Positions 32,704-41,887 of a DNA stretch of 63,884 bases are shown here, in pieces. This DNA comes from an uncultured Lachnospiraceae bacterium (GTDB lineage: Bacteria > Bacillota > Clostridia > Lachnospirales > Lachnospiraceae): the NCBI GenBank assembly GCA_910579735.1, contig CAJTUZ010000021.1, forward strand, positions 1 through 63,884, read 5' to 3'. The notes under the pieces were generated by a model. The model did not search any database, was not told the origin of the DNA, and was given only the letters and a program-made list of their open reading frames with translations. Positions within the stretch are counted from its first letter, which is position 1. Each line of letters begins with the position of its first letter. A program made the translations under genes and the position numbers.

Positions 32704-34068
32704 ATGCGCATGAAAAAAAGGGGACTTACGATAGGGCAGAGCAATGAGATTCATATCGGGCGCGGGATCCTGCGGATTCTGCTTTTTGTTATCTGTATTA
32801 TGGCGGGAGCGGCATTGGTACAGGAACTTTATCATGGTTATCGGGACCAGGAGAAATCAGACGAAGGAGCCATTCTTTCATGGGTCGAAGAGTCTTTTAT
32901 GAATGTATGGCTGCCGGGGAATGCGGTGCTTGAGGCGGAGCGGGAGGATTACCGCTGCAGTCCGTTAGAATACCTGTTTCTGGAGAATTTCCCGATCATT
33001 TTGTGCGGTATGGGAGAATCGGAAGAATATGACGAGGTAGCGCTGAAAGAAAGCAGTTATGAAGAACTGCTGTTATTGGAAGGCTCCGATGAAAGCAAGA
33101 AGGAAATAGAAGAAGGCGCCCTGGAATATGATGAAAATGCGATCCACCTGGATAAAAGCTTGGAAGAGGCTTTTCTGGCAGAAAACGAGCTTGTAGGAGA
33201 AGAAGATCCCGGAAAGCAGGAGCGGGAGAACGAAGATGATTTCACACAACAGCAGGAGGATACCATGTTTCATGAGGTGGAAGAACCGGTCTACCGGTAT
33301 CAATGGGATGAACTGCAGGGGTTTGATGAGTTGAAGAAGGCTTTTTATGCGGTTGATTCTACAACGACGGCAGATTCGTCATTGTTAAATACCCAGAAGC
33401 TTCTTTCGAAAGACATGCGGATGCAGGGCAGCAGCGATAACCCGCAGATTCTGATCTATCACACGCATTCGCAGGAAGGATTTGCAGATTCCGTTCCGGG
33501 AGATCAGTCTGATACGATCGTCGGCGCCGGAGAAAAACTGGCGCAGGTACTGCGGGATAAATACGGATATAATGTGATCCATCATACCGAAAGCTTTGAT
33601 AAAGAATCAAGAGACGCTTCTTATGGAAATGCGCTTCCCGCAATAGAGCAGCTGCTTGCCGAAAACCCGACGATTGAAGTTGTGATCGATTTACATAGAG
33701 ATGAGATGCCCGCCGACAGGCGGCTTGTTGTGGAACTGCAGGGCAGACCTACGGCGCAGTTCATGTTTTTTAACGGTCTGAGCAGGACGGCCAAAAGCGG
33801 TGTGATCGAATCGTTGGAGAACCCGTATCTGGATGATAACCTTGCTTTTTCCTTTCAAATGCAGACCGCAAGCAATGAGTACTATCCGGGGATTGCCAGA
33901 AGGATTTATCTGAAGGCATACCGTTATAATATGCACATGCGTCCCAAATCGCTGCTGATCGAATTGGGTGCACAGAATAACACGGTAGAGGAGATCATGA
34001 ATGCCATCGATCCGCTTGCCCATATTCTGCATCTGGTATTGGCAGGAGAAGAACCTGACGTGGACTGA
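32704..34068 (+). CDS. spoIIP: Stage II sporulation protein P (SpoIIP)
   Basis: Membrane-anchored amidase and endopeptidase of the DMP engulfment machine; with SpoIID and SpoIIM it removes septal peptidoglycan so the mother cell can engulf the forespore. A single membrane helix lies at about 21-42. A strongly acidic segment spans about 104-196 (DEEKD-type stretches), longer than I expect. The catalytic amidase_3-like domain runs from about 247: YHTHSQE (252-258), DLHRDE and ELGAQNNT supply the zinc and catalytic residues. ATG at 32704, with an alternative at 32710; SD is weak. It sits between gpr and lepA with its own sporulation-like promoter. Confidence 0.93.
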   Translation: MRMKKRGLTIGQSNEIHIGRGILRILLFVICIMAGAALVQELYHGYRDQEKSDEGAILSWVEESFMNVWLPGNAVLEAEREDYRCSPLEYLFLENFPIILCGMGESEEYDEVALKESSYEELLLLEGSDESKKEIEEGALEYDENAIHLDKSLEEAFLAENELVGEEDPGKQERENEDDFTQQQEDTMFHEVEEPVYRYQWDELQGFDELKKAFYAVDSTTTADSSLLNTQKLLSKDMRMQGSSDNPQILIYHTHSQEGFADSVPGDQSDTIVGAGEKLAQVLRDKYGYNVIHHTESFDKESRDASYGNALPAIEQLLAENPTIEVVIDLHRDEMPADRRLVVELQGRPTAQFMFFNGLSRTAKSGVIESLENPYLDDNLAFSFQMQTASNEYYPGIARRIYLKAYRYNMHMRPKSLLIELGAQNNTVEEIMNAIDPLAHILHLVLAGEEPDVD

Positions 34069-34120
34069 ATCTTTCGTATGGATGAAAGCATCTATTCATG
34101 CATACCGAAGCGTCCGCTTA

Positions 34121-34149
34121 TGGACATTGGCCGGAGAATTTGCTATACT
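34121..34149 (+). promoter_or_regulatory. Candidate sigma-A promoter of lepA-hemW
   Basis: TGGACA (34121-34126), 17-bp spacer, TATACT (34144-34149). It separates vegetative lepA-hemW expression from the sporulation genes before it. Confidence 0.6.
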
Positions 34150-34195
34150 GATTCTACATGATTTGGAAAGAGAAGAAGAAAGGCATAGAATTCAT

Positions 34196-36010
34196 ATGGC
34201 AACAGTAGATCAAAGTAAAATCAGGAATTTTTGTATCGTGGCGCATATCGATCATGGAAAATCGACCCTGGCCGACAGAATTATCGAGAAGACCGGACTT
34301 TTGACGAGCAGGGAGATGCAGGCACAGGTACTGGACAATATGGAGTTGGAACGGGAACGGGGCATTACGATTAAGGCACAGACGGTCCGCATCGTATATC
34401 AGGGCCGTGATGGGCAGGAATATATTTTTAATCTGATCGATACGCCCGGTCATGTGGACTTTAATTACGAAGTCAGCAGGAGCCTTGCGGCCTGTGACGG
34501 CGCTATTCTGGTAGTGGACGCTGCACAGGGGATCGAGGCGCAGACGCTGGCGAATGTATATTTGGCGTTAGATCATGATCTGGATGTATTTCCGGTCATC
34601 AACAAGATCGATCTGCCAAGTGCGGAACCTGACCGTGTCAAAAATGAAATAGAAGACGTGATCGGTATAGAAGCACAGGATGCGCCGCTGATTTCCGCCA
34701 AAAACGGAATCGGCATCGAGGAAGTGCTGGAAGCCATTGTGGAAAAGATCCCCGCGCCTAAGGGAAGTCCGGACAACCCCTTGCAGGCGCTGATCTTTGA
34801 TTCCATATATGACTCCTACAAAGGGGTTATCGTGTTCTGCCGCATTATGGAAGGCCGCGTGAAAAAAGGGACAAGCATTAAAATGATGGCCACCGGAGCA
34901 ACTGCGGAAGTTGTAGAAGCAGGATATTTCGGCCCCGGACAGTTTATTCCCTGCGAAGAACTGTCCGCCGGTATGGTAGGGTATCTGACAGCTTCGATCA
35001 AGAATGTAAAGGATACGGCGGTCGGCGATACGATAACAGATGTTGCGAATCCGTGTGCGGAACCGCTGCCCGGTTATAAGAAAGTCAATTCCATGGTCTA
35101 CTGCGGCATGTATCCGGCCGATGGCGCCAAGTATCCCGATCTGCGGGATGCCCTTGAGAAATTGAAATTAAACGACGCTTCTTTAAATTATGAGCCTGAG
35201 ACATCCATTGCGCTGGGGTTTGGTTTCCGCTGCGGTTTTCTGGGACTTCTGCATTTGGAGATCATACAGGAACGTCTGGAACGGGAATACAATCTGGATT
35301 TAGTCACAACGGCGCCGGGTGTTATTTATCGCGTTCACAGAACGAACGGAGAAATGATAGAACTCACCAATCCCTCCAATCTTCCCGACCCTTCGGAGAT
35401 CGAGTATATGGAAGAACCGGTTGTCAGTGCGGAAATCATGGTAACATCGGAATTTATCGGACCGATCATGCAGCTTTGTCAGGAGAGGCGGGGCCGTTAT
35501 GTCAGTACGGAATATATTGAAGCTTCCAGAGCGTTGTTAAAGTACGATTTACCATTAAATGAGATCATTTATGACTTTTTTGACGCGTTAAAATCCCGCT
35601 CAAGAGGATATGCGTCTTTTGATTATGAAATGAAGGGATATGAGGAATCCAGGCTGTTAAAGCTTGATATACTGATCAACCATGAGGAAGTGGACGCGCT
35701 CTCTTTCATCGTTCATGCGGACAGCGCCTATGAAAGAGGCAGGAGGATGTGCGAAAAATTAAAAGACGAGATTCCCAGGCATTTGTTTGAAATTCCGATC
35801 CAGGCGGCGGTCGGCGGGAAGATCATAGCCAGAGAGACTGTCAAGGCCATGAGAAAAGACGTTCTTGCCAAATGCTACGGCGGCGATATCACCCGTAAGA
35901 AGAAACTGCTGGAGAAACAAAAGGAAGGTAAGAAGCGGATGCGTCAGGTCGGAAACGTGGAGATCCCGCAGAGCGCTTTCATGAGCGTATTGAAACTGGA
36001 TGATGATTAA
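34196..36010 (+). CDS. lepA: Elongation factor 4 (LepA)
   Basis: Ribosome-associated GTPase that remodels stalled or incorrectly translocated ribosomes. 604 residues, typical. The G-domain shows AHIDHGKST (G1), RGITIKAQ (G2), DTPGHVDF (G3) and NKIDLP (G4). The C-terminal LepA-specific domain ends in KEGKKRMRQVGNVEIPQSAF. The start at 34196 (MATVDQSKIRNF) fits the family; a longer frame upstream is not protein-like and contains the promoter. Its stop overlaps the hemW start by one base. Confidence 0.96.
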   Translation: MATVDQSKIRNFCIVAHIDHGKSTLADRIIEKTGLLTSREMQAQVLDNMELERERGITIKAQTVRIVYQGRDGQEYIFNLIDTPGHVDFNYEVSRSLAACDGAILVVDAAQGIEAQTLANVYLALDHDLDVFPVINKIDLPSAEPDRVKNEIEDVIGIEAQDAPLISAKNGIGIEEVLEAIVEKIPAPKGSPDNPLQALIFDSIYDSYKGVIVFCRIMEGRVKKGTSIKMMATGATAEVVEAGYFGPGQFIPCEELSAGMVGYLTASIKNVKDTAVGDTITDVANPCAEPLPGYKKVNSMVYCGMYPADGAKYPDLRDALEKLKLNDASLNYEPETSIALGFGFRCGFLGLLHLEIIQERLEREYNLDLVTTAPGVIYRVHRTNGEMIELTNPSNLPDPSEIEYMEEPVVSAEIMVTSEFIGPIMQLCQERRGRYVSTEYIEASRALLKYDLPLNEIIYDFFDALKSRSRGYASFDYEMKGYEESRLLKLDILINHEEVDALSFIVHADSAYERGRRMCEKLKDEIPRHLFEIPIQAAVGGKIIARETVKAMRKDVLAKCYGGDITRKKKLLEKQKEGKKRMRQVGNVEIPQSAFMSVLKLDDD

Positions 36011-37188
36011 TGATGCGCGATCTGAGTATTTATATTCATATTCCGTTTTGTGTCAGGAAATGCCGTTACTGTGATTTCCTGTCTTATTCTGCCTCCGCAG
36101 CAGAGCGGGAAGCATATGTGGAACTGCTTTTGACGGAAATAGAGAAACTGTCGTTATTTTATAAAACGCATCGGGTGATCTCCGTTTTCATCGGAGGAGG
36201 AACGCCTTCTCTATTGGAAGAAGAAGCAATAGAACGGATAATTAGCAAATTAAATCATGATTTCATATTTTGTAAAACCCCTGAAATCACGATAGAAGCG
36301 AATCCCGGGACGGTAACGCAGGACAAACTGCGCTGCTGGAAACGGATCGGGATCAACCGCCTGAGCATCGGCCTGCAGAGCGCTGATGATGAAGAACTGA
36401 AAACGCTTGGCAGAATTCATGATTTTCATACATTCTGTAACATGTATGATGCGGCCTGCAAAGCCGGATTTCAAAATGTAAATATTGATATTCTTTCGGC
36501 GGTCCCCGGACAGACGATGCAATCTTACGAACGGACACTGGAGAAAGTCCTGGCGCTTGCGCCTGCGCATATCTCTGCATACAGTCTGATCCTGGAAGAA
36601 GGGACATGGTTTTATACGCATAAGGACGAACTTGCTTTTCCCACGGAAGATGAAGACAGGCAGCTCTATGAGCTGACCGGAGAGATGCTTGCAGAGTATG
36701 GTTACGAGCGTTATGAAATATCAAATTATGCCCGTCCGGGTTACGAATGCGTGCATAACAATGTTTACTGGAAAAGAGGCGATTATGCGGGGTTTGGTCT
36801 CGGTGCAGCTTCTATGGCAGAGGAAGTGCGTTGGAATAACAGGCGTGATTTGCCGGGGTACCGGGATGCGGTAAGAGGCTGCTTACAGGAGAAACAGGAG
36901 CCGGATCTGCGAAAGAGGAAGGCGCTTAGGCATGCGCTGGCAGGAGACGTCACGTATCTGACCAGAGAAGAACAGATGGAAGAGTTCATGTTTTTGGGAC
37001 TGCGTCTGATAAACGGCGTATCGAAACGGGATTTCGAAGAAAAATTCGGTATTTCCATGTGCGCGGTATATGGAGACGTAATAGAGGATCTGAAGAAGAA
37101 AAAACTGCTTCTTGAGGATGAGCGCGTCAGGCTTACGCCATACGGCATCGATATTAGCAATTATGTTATGGCAAAGTTCTTATTATAA
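36010..37188 (+). CDS. hemW: Radical SAM heme chaperone HemW
   Basis: Radical SAM protein of the coproporphyrinogen oxidase-like family, now seen as a heme chaperone. 392 residues. The cluster motif CVRKCRYC gives Cys14, Cys18 and Cys21, and the glycine-rich SAM motif GGGTPS follows. HNNVYW near residue 245 is the HNxYW-type heme-binding signature that separates HemW from HemN. The C-terminal HemN domain (EEFMFLGLRLINGVSKRDF) is present. ATG at 36010 overlaps the lepA stop, with a second ATG at 36013, so translation is coupled. Confidence 0.93.
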   Translation: MMRDLSIYIHIPFCVRKCRYCDFLSYSASAAEREAYVELLLTEIEKLSLFYKTHRVISVFIGGGTPSLLEEEAIERIISKLNHDFIFCKTPEITIEANPGTVTQDKLRCWKRIGINRLSIGLQSADDEELKTLGRIHDFHTFCNMYDAACKAGFQNVNIDILSAVPGQTMQSYERTLEKVLALAPAHISAYSLILEEGTWFYTHKDELAFPTEDEDRQLYELTGEMLAEYGYERYEISNYARPGYECVHNNVYWKRGDYAGFGLGAASMAEEVRWNNRRDLPGYRDAVRGCLQEKQEPDLRKRKALRHALAGDVTYLTREEQMEEFMFLGLRLINGVSKRDFEEKFGISMCAVYGDVIEDLKKKKLLLEDERVRLTPYGIDISNYVMAKFLL

Positions 37189-37199
37189 TTTTATAATTG

Positions 37200-37228
37200 T
37201 TGAACTTTTACGGATAAATTTGTATAAT
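37200..37228 (+). promoter_or_regulatory. Candidate sigma-A promoter upstream of sigK
   Basis: TTGAAC (37200-37205), 17-bp spacer, perfect TATAAT (37223-37228), 130 bp before the sigma factor start. Confidence 0.5.
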
Positions 37229-37303
37229 ATATCTAAATATAATATATTGGCGTAACAGGGCCGTCCATTCTAAAATAGGACACTTTTATTTGAGTGGAAA
37301 GGC

Positions 37304-37331
37304 ACTTGCACTGTCCCGAAGTCATAGAATA
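37304..37331 (+). promoter_or_regulatory. Candidate sigma-E/sigma-K promoter of sigK
   Basis: AC (37304-37305), 17-bp spacer, CATAGAATA (37323-37331). This fits the sigma-K pattern AC, about 16-17 bp, CATAnnnTA, and the sigma-E -10. It would place the start of transcription about 20 bp before the TTG start codon. Confidence 0.4.
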
Positions 37332-37357
37332 GAATAAATGAACTTTGGGGGCTTCTT

Positions 37358-37987
37358 TTGAAAACATTTAAGCAACCGCTGACGGCGAAAGAAGAAGCCG
37401 CATACCTTCGCCAGCTCAAAGAAGGAAACAGCGGGCAAAGGCGGACTGCCAAAGAAATACTGGTTGAACGGAATCTGCGCCTGGTAGCACATATTGCAAA
37501 AAAGTATCAAAATGTTGATGAGGATATGGAGGATCTGATCTCAACAGGTACCATCGGCCTTATTAAAGCGATTGATTCTTTTGATGCGGGAAAAGGAAAG
37601 CTCAGCACATATGCCTCAAGATGTATTGACAACGAATTGTTGATGCTGCTGCGGGCGAAAAAGAAAACTTCCAGGGAAGTGTCGCTTTACGAACCGATCG
37701 GAACGGATAGAGAAGGGAATGAGATCAACCTGTTGGATATTATGGAACAGGAACAGCCCGATGTGATAGAGCAGATGGAAGTAGAGGAACATTTGAAACG
37801 TTTGACGGGGCTTTTGAACGAAAAGTTAGACGAACGGGAGAAAGAGATCCTGCGTTTACGGTACGGACTTGGAGACGACAGAGAAATAACGCAGAGGGAG
37901 ATCGGAAAAAATCTGGGAATTTCCAGAAGCTATGTTTCCAGGATTGAGAAAAAAGCGCTGGAAAAGTTAAGGGAAGGATTTGAATAG
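37358..37987 (+). CDS. sigK: Sporulation sigma factor, sigma-K type, without pro-sequence
   Basis: RNA polymerase sigma-70 family factor of 209 residues. Region 2 (ERNLRLVAHIAKKYQN, then EDLISTGTIGLIKAIDSF) and region 4 (DEREKEILRLRYGL, then GISRSYVSRIEKKALEKL) are intact. The middle stretch VSLYEPIGTDREGNEINLLD is much closer to sigma-K than to sigma-E. The start is TTG at 37358 with GGGGG 6 bp upstream; the protein begins MKTFKQPLT, so the 20-residue pro-sequence of Bacillus pro-sigma-K is missing. The gene is continuous, with no skin-like interruption. Expected role: late mother-cell transcription for coat and cortex genes. Confidence 0.85.
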   Translation: MKTFKQPLTAKEEAAYLRQLKEGNSGQRRTAKEILVERNLRLVAHIAKKYQNVDEDMEDLISTGTIGLIKAIDSFDAGKGKLSTYASRCIDNELLMLLRAKKKTSREVSLYEPIGTDREGNEINLLDIMEQEQPDVIEQMEVEEHLKRLTGLLNEKLDEREKEILRLRYGLGDDREITQREIGKNLGISRSYVSRIEKKALEKLREGFE

Positions 37988-38012
37988 TTAATAAACGGGG
38001 GGATAAAATCAG

Positions 38013-39188
38013 ATGATCTTTGTGAAGAAAGATGATTTAAAAACAGGAATGCGGCTTGCCCGTCCTATTTACAATAAAAATGGGGTCCTGCTGTATGAGA
38101 GAAATTCAAAGCTTACCGCGCAGGGGATTAACAGTATCAAAAATTTCGGGTTAATCGGTATTTTCATATTGGAGCCGGCAGAACCGGTTCCGCCCATGAC
38201 GCGGGATGATATTGAGTTTGAGCGGTTTCAGACGATCTGTGTTTTTTCCATTCAGGAAGAACTGGATCGTATCATACAGACGTGGAAATATCATAAAATA
38301 CAGACGATTACGTCCAGTGTCATTAAAAGCTACGGGCATCTGGACAGGAAGATTAATTTCGTACAGAATCTGCGCAGCAAGGAAGATTATATCTATAAGC
38401 ATTCCTTAAATGTTGCGATGCTGTGTGCAATGATAGCGCATACCATGAAAGTGACCGTATCAGATCAGCTTGAGACGGTCACGGCCGCTATTGTTCACGA
38501 TATCGGCAAACTTTCTGCGCCGAAGTCCCTTATGACGCAGGAAATCTGGGCGGAAGAAGAGAAAGAACAGCTGCGGGCAGCGGAGATAGCAGGATTCGAT
38601 CTTCTGGAGAACGTATTTTCCGGGATGCCGAATATCAGACGGATCTGCATGCAGGCGCAGAGCAATCTGGAGTGTCTTGATAAAGGAAGGGAAGCCGAAA
38701 GCAGTAAAATGGTCGTAGGAGCCAGAATCTTGTGCGTTGCAGAAGTTTTTGACACGATGACGGCTGTGCAGATTGATAAAAGTCCGGAATCCGAAGTGGC
38801 GGCTTTTAAATATCTGCTCGAGAATCCGCGGTTTTTTGATTCTCATATTGTGGAAGCGCTCAGCCGGTCGATCAATATCTTAAATCCCGGTGTCAGCGTA
38901 GAGTTAAATACCGGTGACAAGGCGCTTGTACTGACAGAGAACCACAGAAATATCTTAAAACCGCTGTTGCTCACCTTTAAGGATAACCGGATCATCGATC
39001 TGGGCAACCGTGCTTACGATGGCCATATAGAGATTGTGGATATTATGAAAACCATGGACAACCGTCATGTGATGAATATTGAGATGTTGAAGCGGCAGGG
39101 AATCGAAGTGGAGGAACCTGTTTATGTAGCGGCGCCGCCGTCGCGTGACGAAGAAAAAGAAGAGGAATATATTCCCGGTATGTTTTGA
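38013..39188 (+). CDS. Degenerate HD-GYP domain protein
   Basis: 391-residue cytosolic protein of the HD-GYP (c-di-GMP phosphodiesterase) family. The N-terminal ~65 residues are the usual pre-domain (LKTGMRLARPIYNKNGVLLY). The HD part keeps YKHSLNVAML and VHDIGKL (His162-Asp163). The second half has lost the family signature: where HHE...GYP should be, it reads QAQSNLECLDKGREAES. The C-terminal extension (about 290-391) ends in an acidic tail. Enzymatic activity is therefore doubtful, and it could be a c-di-GMP or protein-binding sensor. It lies between sigK and a PilT-like gene, close to both. Confidence 0.78.
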   Translation: MIFVKKDDLKTGMRLARPIYNKNGVLLYERNSKLTAQGINSIKNFGLIGIFILEPAEPVPPMTRDDIEFERFQTICVFSIQEELDRIIQTWKYHKIQTITSSVIKSYGHLDRKINFVQNLRSKEDYIYKHSLNVAMLCAMIAHTMKVTVSDQLETVTAAIVHDIGKLSAPKSLMTQEIWAEEEKEQLRAAEIAGFDLLENVFSGMPNIRRICMQAQSNLECLDKGREAESSKMVVGARILCVAEVFDTMTAVQIDKSPESEVAAFKYLLENPRFFDSHIVEALSRSINILNPGVSVELNTGDKALVLTENHRNILKPLLLTFKDNRIIDLGNRAYDGHIEIVDIMKTMDNRHVMNIEMLKRQGIEVEEPVYVAAPPSRDEEKEEEYIPGMF

Positions 39189-39222
39189 TCATTCCGGGTG
39201 ACGAAGAGACGAGGGTTGAAAG

Positions 39223-40131
39223 ATGTCTGTTATAGAAGAGATCATACAGGCCGCCGGAGCACAGGGTGCATCCGATGTGCATATTACGGCAGGCATACCG
39301 CCTAAGATGCGGATAAACGGCAGGTTGCATACCATGAATTTCCCGAAGATGACGGCGAAAGATACATTGGAAATGGTGCTTGAGATGATGACGGAAGCAC
39401 AGCGCAGGCAGTATGAAGAACGCGGCGAATTCGAGATGTCTTATCCGCTGCAGGATTCTGGATACTGCCGTGTAAGCGTCTACAGGGAGAAATGCCGGAC
39501 AGCGCTTTCATTCAGACTGCTTGCGATGCAGCCCCCGGTACCCGAGCAGCTGGGGATTCCGGAAGCTGTCATGGAGTTATACGACAGGACTGGCGGACTG
39601 ATCCTTGTCACAGGCTGCGCGGGAAGCGGGAAAACAACGACTTTGGCCGCTTTGATCGATAAGATCAACAGCAGCAGGGATGTGCATATTATAACACTGG
39701 AGTCGCCGATAGAATATATACACGGGCATAAGATGGCGATCGTGAACCAGCGCGAGATCGGACGGGATACCGGCAGCTGCTTTGCGGCATTAAAGGCAGT
39801 CATGCGCGAAGATGCGGACGTGATACTGCTTGGCGAAATGGAGGATGCGGAAACGATAGAGGCGGCCATTACGGCGGCTGAAACGGGACATCTTGTATTG
39901 ACATCCATGAACGCGCGCGGGGCGGCAGATATGCTGGAACGGATCACGGAGGCTTTCGCGCCGCAAAAGCAGCAGCAGATCCGCAGGCGCTTTGCCAATG
40001 TGCTGGAGGCGATCGTCTTTCAGCAGTGGAAAACTTCCGCAGATGGAACGCAGCGGGTGCCTTCTTTTGAAGTACTGCATGCGGACGAGGAGAATCTGCG
40101 CCTGATCAGAGGGGAAAGGACAGAACATTAA
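39223..40131 (+). CDS. PilT-like type IV pilus/secretion ATPase
   Basis: Hexameric ATPase of the PilT/GspE superfamily, 302 residues, shorter than typical PilT (about 345). The N-terminal PAS-like domain starts ASDVHITAGIPPKMRINGRL. Walker A GCAGSGKTT, Asp box TLESPIEYIH, Walker B ADVILLGEMEDAETI and a His-box region ETGHLVLTSMNA follow. Deviations: the Walker B arginine (usually GEMRD) is Glu and the His box (usually TLHT) reads SMNA; the retraction-linked AIRNLIRE C-terminal region is missing. No other pilus gene is in the window. Pilus retraction is the family role; here it is uncertain. Confidence 0.8.
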   Translation: MSVIEEIIQAAGAQGASDVHITAGIPPKMRINGRLHTMNFPKMTAKDTLEMVLEMMTEAQRRQYEERGEFEMSYPLQDSGYCRVSVYREKCRTALSFRLLAMQPPVPEQLGIPEAVMELYDRTGGLILVTGCAGSGKTTTLAALIDKINSSRDVHIITLESPIEYIHGHKMAIVNQREIGRDTGSCFAALKAVMREDADVILLGEMEDAETIEAAITAAETGHLVLTSMNARGAADMLERITEAFAPQKQQQIRRRFANVLEAIVFQQWKTSADGTQRVPSFEVLHADEENLRLIRGERTEH

Positions 40132-40169
40132 ATCGGAATACAGAAAACAGCGGGTTGTCGGGATTGGTC

Positions 40170-40198
40170 TTGACAGCCTTTTTCTTTTCGCTTATGAT
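40170..40198 (+). promoter_or_regulatory. Strong sigma-A promoter of comM-dprA
   Basis: Perfect TTGACA (40170-40175), 17-bp spacer, TATGAT (40193-40198), leader of about 85 nt. Confidence 0.75.
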
Positions 40199-40291
40199 AA
40201 ATACAACATTCTATTTTTCTATGAACTGCGGCATATCGCCGAAACATTCAAAACAGAGTATGAAAAAGCAAATACCAAAGGAGGAAAAATT

Positions 40292-41872
40292 TTGTTCAGT
40301 GCAATCATATCGGGCGCTGTCCACGGATTGAAAAGCCATCTGATTCAGGTGGAAGTGGATGCGTCAAAGGGACTGCCCTGTTTCCAGATGGTGGGCCTGC
40401 TTGGCTCGGAAGTGAAAGAAGCAAGGGAACGGGTAAAGGTCGCCTTGAAAAATGCGGGCATAGCGCTGCCTGCCATGTGCATCAACGTAAACCTGTCGCC
40501 GGCGGATCTGCGTAAGGAAGGCGCGCTTTTTGACCTTCCGGTGGCAGTTGGCATTATGGAAGTATTGGGATATCTGCCGGAGAAAAGCACGGAAGATATT
40601 CTGATCATCGGGGAACTGGGACTAAACGGAGAAGTAAAGCCGGTGAAAGGCGTACTGCCTATTGTTATGGAAGCGGGCAGGGCAGGAATCGGATGCTGCA
40701 TTTTGCCCAGGGATAACGCGGCGGAAGGCGCTGTCGTACAGAATATGGAGATCATCGGCGTTTCCACTTTACAGGAGACCATACGGTATCTGCAAATGGG
40801 AGGACCGGACAGGCATAAGTTTATCGCGCCGTGCCGGGTAGACGTGGATGCTTTGTTTGCAGGAAACGACCGCATGGCAGGACAGGGGACGGAATCTGAT
40901 TTTGCAGATGTGCACGGACAGGAAAGTGTCAAACGCGCCGCGGAAATAGCCGCTGCGGGATTTCATCATCTGTTGATGATCGGGCCGCCCGGTTCCGGCA
41001 AGACGATGATCGCCAAAAGAATACCGACGATTCTGCCGCCATTATCCATAGAAGAAAGTATGGAAGTTTCTGCCATTTACAGCATTGCGGGCCGTTTGCC
41101 GAAGGGGGAGGCGCTGCTGCGGGAACGTCCCTTTGCGGCGCCGCATCACATCATTACAAGGCAGGCGCTTGCGGGAGGCGGCAGAGTGCCGTCGCCGGGC
41201 ATGATCACGCTTGCGCACAGAGGCATTCTATTTATGGACGAGCTGCCCGAATGGAAGCGGGAGACGATAGACGTTCTGCGGCAGCCTCTGGAAGAGAAAA
41301 AAGTGCAGCTTGCCAGAAGCACCGGCAATTATGTTTATCCTGCGGATTTTATGTTAGTAGGGGCTATGAATCCCTGTCCGTGCGGCTATTATCCGGACGT
41401 GCACAAATGCAGATGCACACCGCATGAAGTCCGCCGTTATCTGGAGCGGATATCGGGACCTGTCCTGGACCGGATCGATATCTGCGTAGAAGCGCCGGCG
41501 ATCAAAGTTACGGCGCTGCGGGAGAAGACGCTGCCGGAGAGCAGCGTACAGATCAGGGAACGGGTCCTTTTGGCAAGGGAAATCCAAAAGAGGCGTTTTG
41601 CAGGAACAAGACTGCGTTTTAATGCGGATATGGGCGTAAAGGAGATCAGGGAATATTGCAAGATAACGGATCAAGAAGAACGGCTGTTGGAACAGGCTTT
41701 TACGGCGCTTGGCCTGACGGCAAGAAGTTATCACAGAATCTTAAAGGTGGCGCGTACGATAGCGGATCTTAATGCAGATACACAGATTACGGAGCGGCAT
41801 TTGACAGAAGCGATCTGTTACAGAATGACAGACAGAAAATATTTAGGTCAGAAACAGGACATGATAGAATAG
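40292..41872 (+). CDS. comM: ComM/YifB-family AAA+ ATPase (Mg chelatase-like)
   Basis: Helicase-like AAA+ protein that in competent bacteria promotes branch migration of incoming DNA during recombination. 526 residues. The N-terminal ChlI-like/Lon-protease-fold domain (MVGLLGSEVKEARERVKVAL) is followed by the Mg-chelatase AAA+ core: Walker A GPPGSGKTM, Walker B GILFMDELPEW and a sensor region with AMNPCPCGYYPD. The start is TTG at 40292, with AGGAGG 7 bp upstream; this gives the family N-terminus MFSAIISGAV. It is followed 15 bp later by dprA, another DNA-uptake gene. Confidence 0.9.
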   Translation: MFSAIISGAVHGLKSHLIQVEVDASKGLPCFQMVGLLGSEVKEARERVKVALKNAGIALPAMCINVNLSPADLRKEGALFDLPVAVGIMEVLGYLPEKSTEDILIIGELGLNGEVKPVKGVLPIVMEAGRAGIGCCILPRDNAAEGAVVQNMEIIGVSTLQETIRYLQMGGPDRHKFIAPCRVDVDALFAGNDRMAGQGTESDFADVHGQESVKRAAEIAAAGFHHLLMIGPPGSGKTMIAKRIPTILPPLSIEESMEVSAIYSIAGRLPKGEALLRERPFAAPHHIITRQALAGGGRVPSPGMITLAHRGILFMDELPEWKRETIDVLRQPLEEKKVQLARSTGNYVYPADFMLVGAMNPCPCGYYPDVHKCRCTPHEVRRYLERISGPVLDRIDICVEAPAIKVTALREKTLPESSVQIRERVLLAREIQKRRFAGTRLRFNADMGVKEIREYCKITDQEERLLEQAFTALGLTARSYHRILKVARTIADLNADTQITERHLTEAICYRMTDRKYLGQKQDMIE

Positions 41873-41887
41873 AATAAGGAGTAGGGG

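Noticed and set aside
34001..34195. N-terminal extension of LepA
   Set aside because: The extra 65 codons overlap the spoIIP end and a good promoter, and do not resemble LepA; the start at 34196 fits the family.
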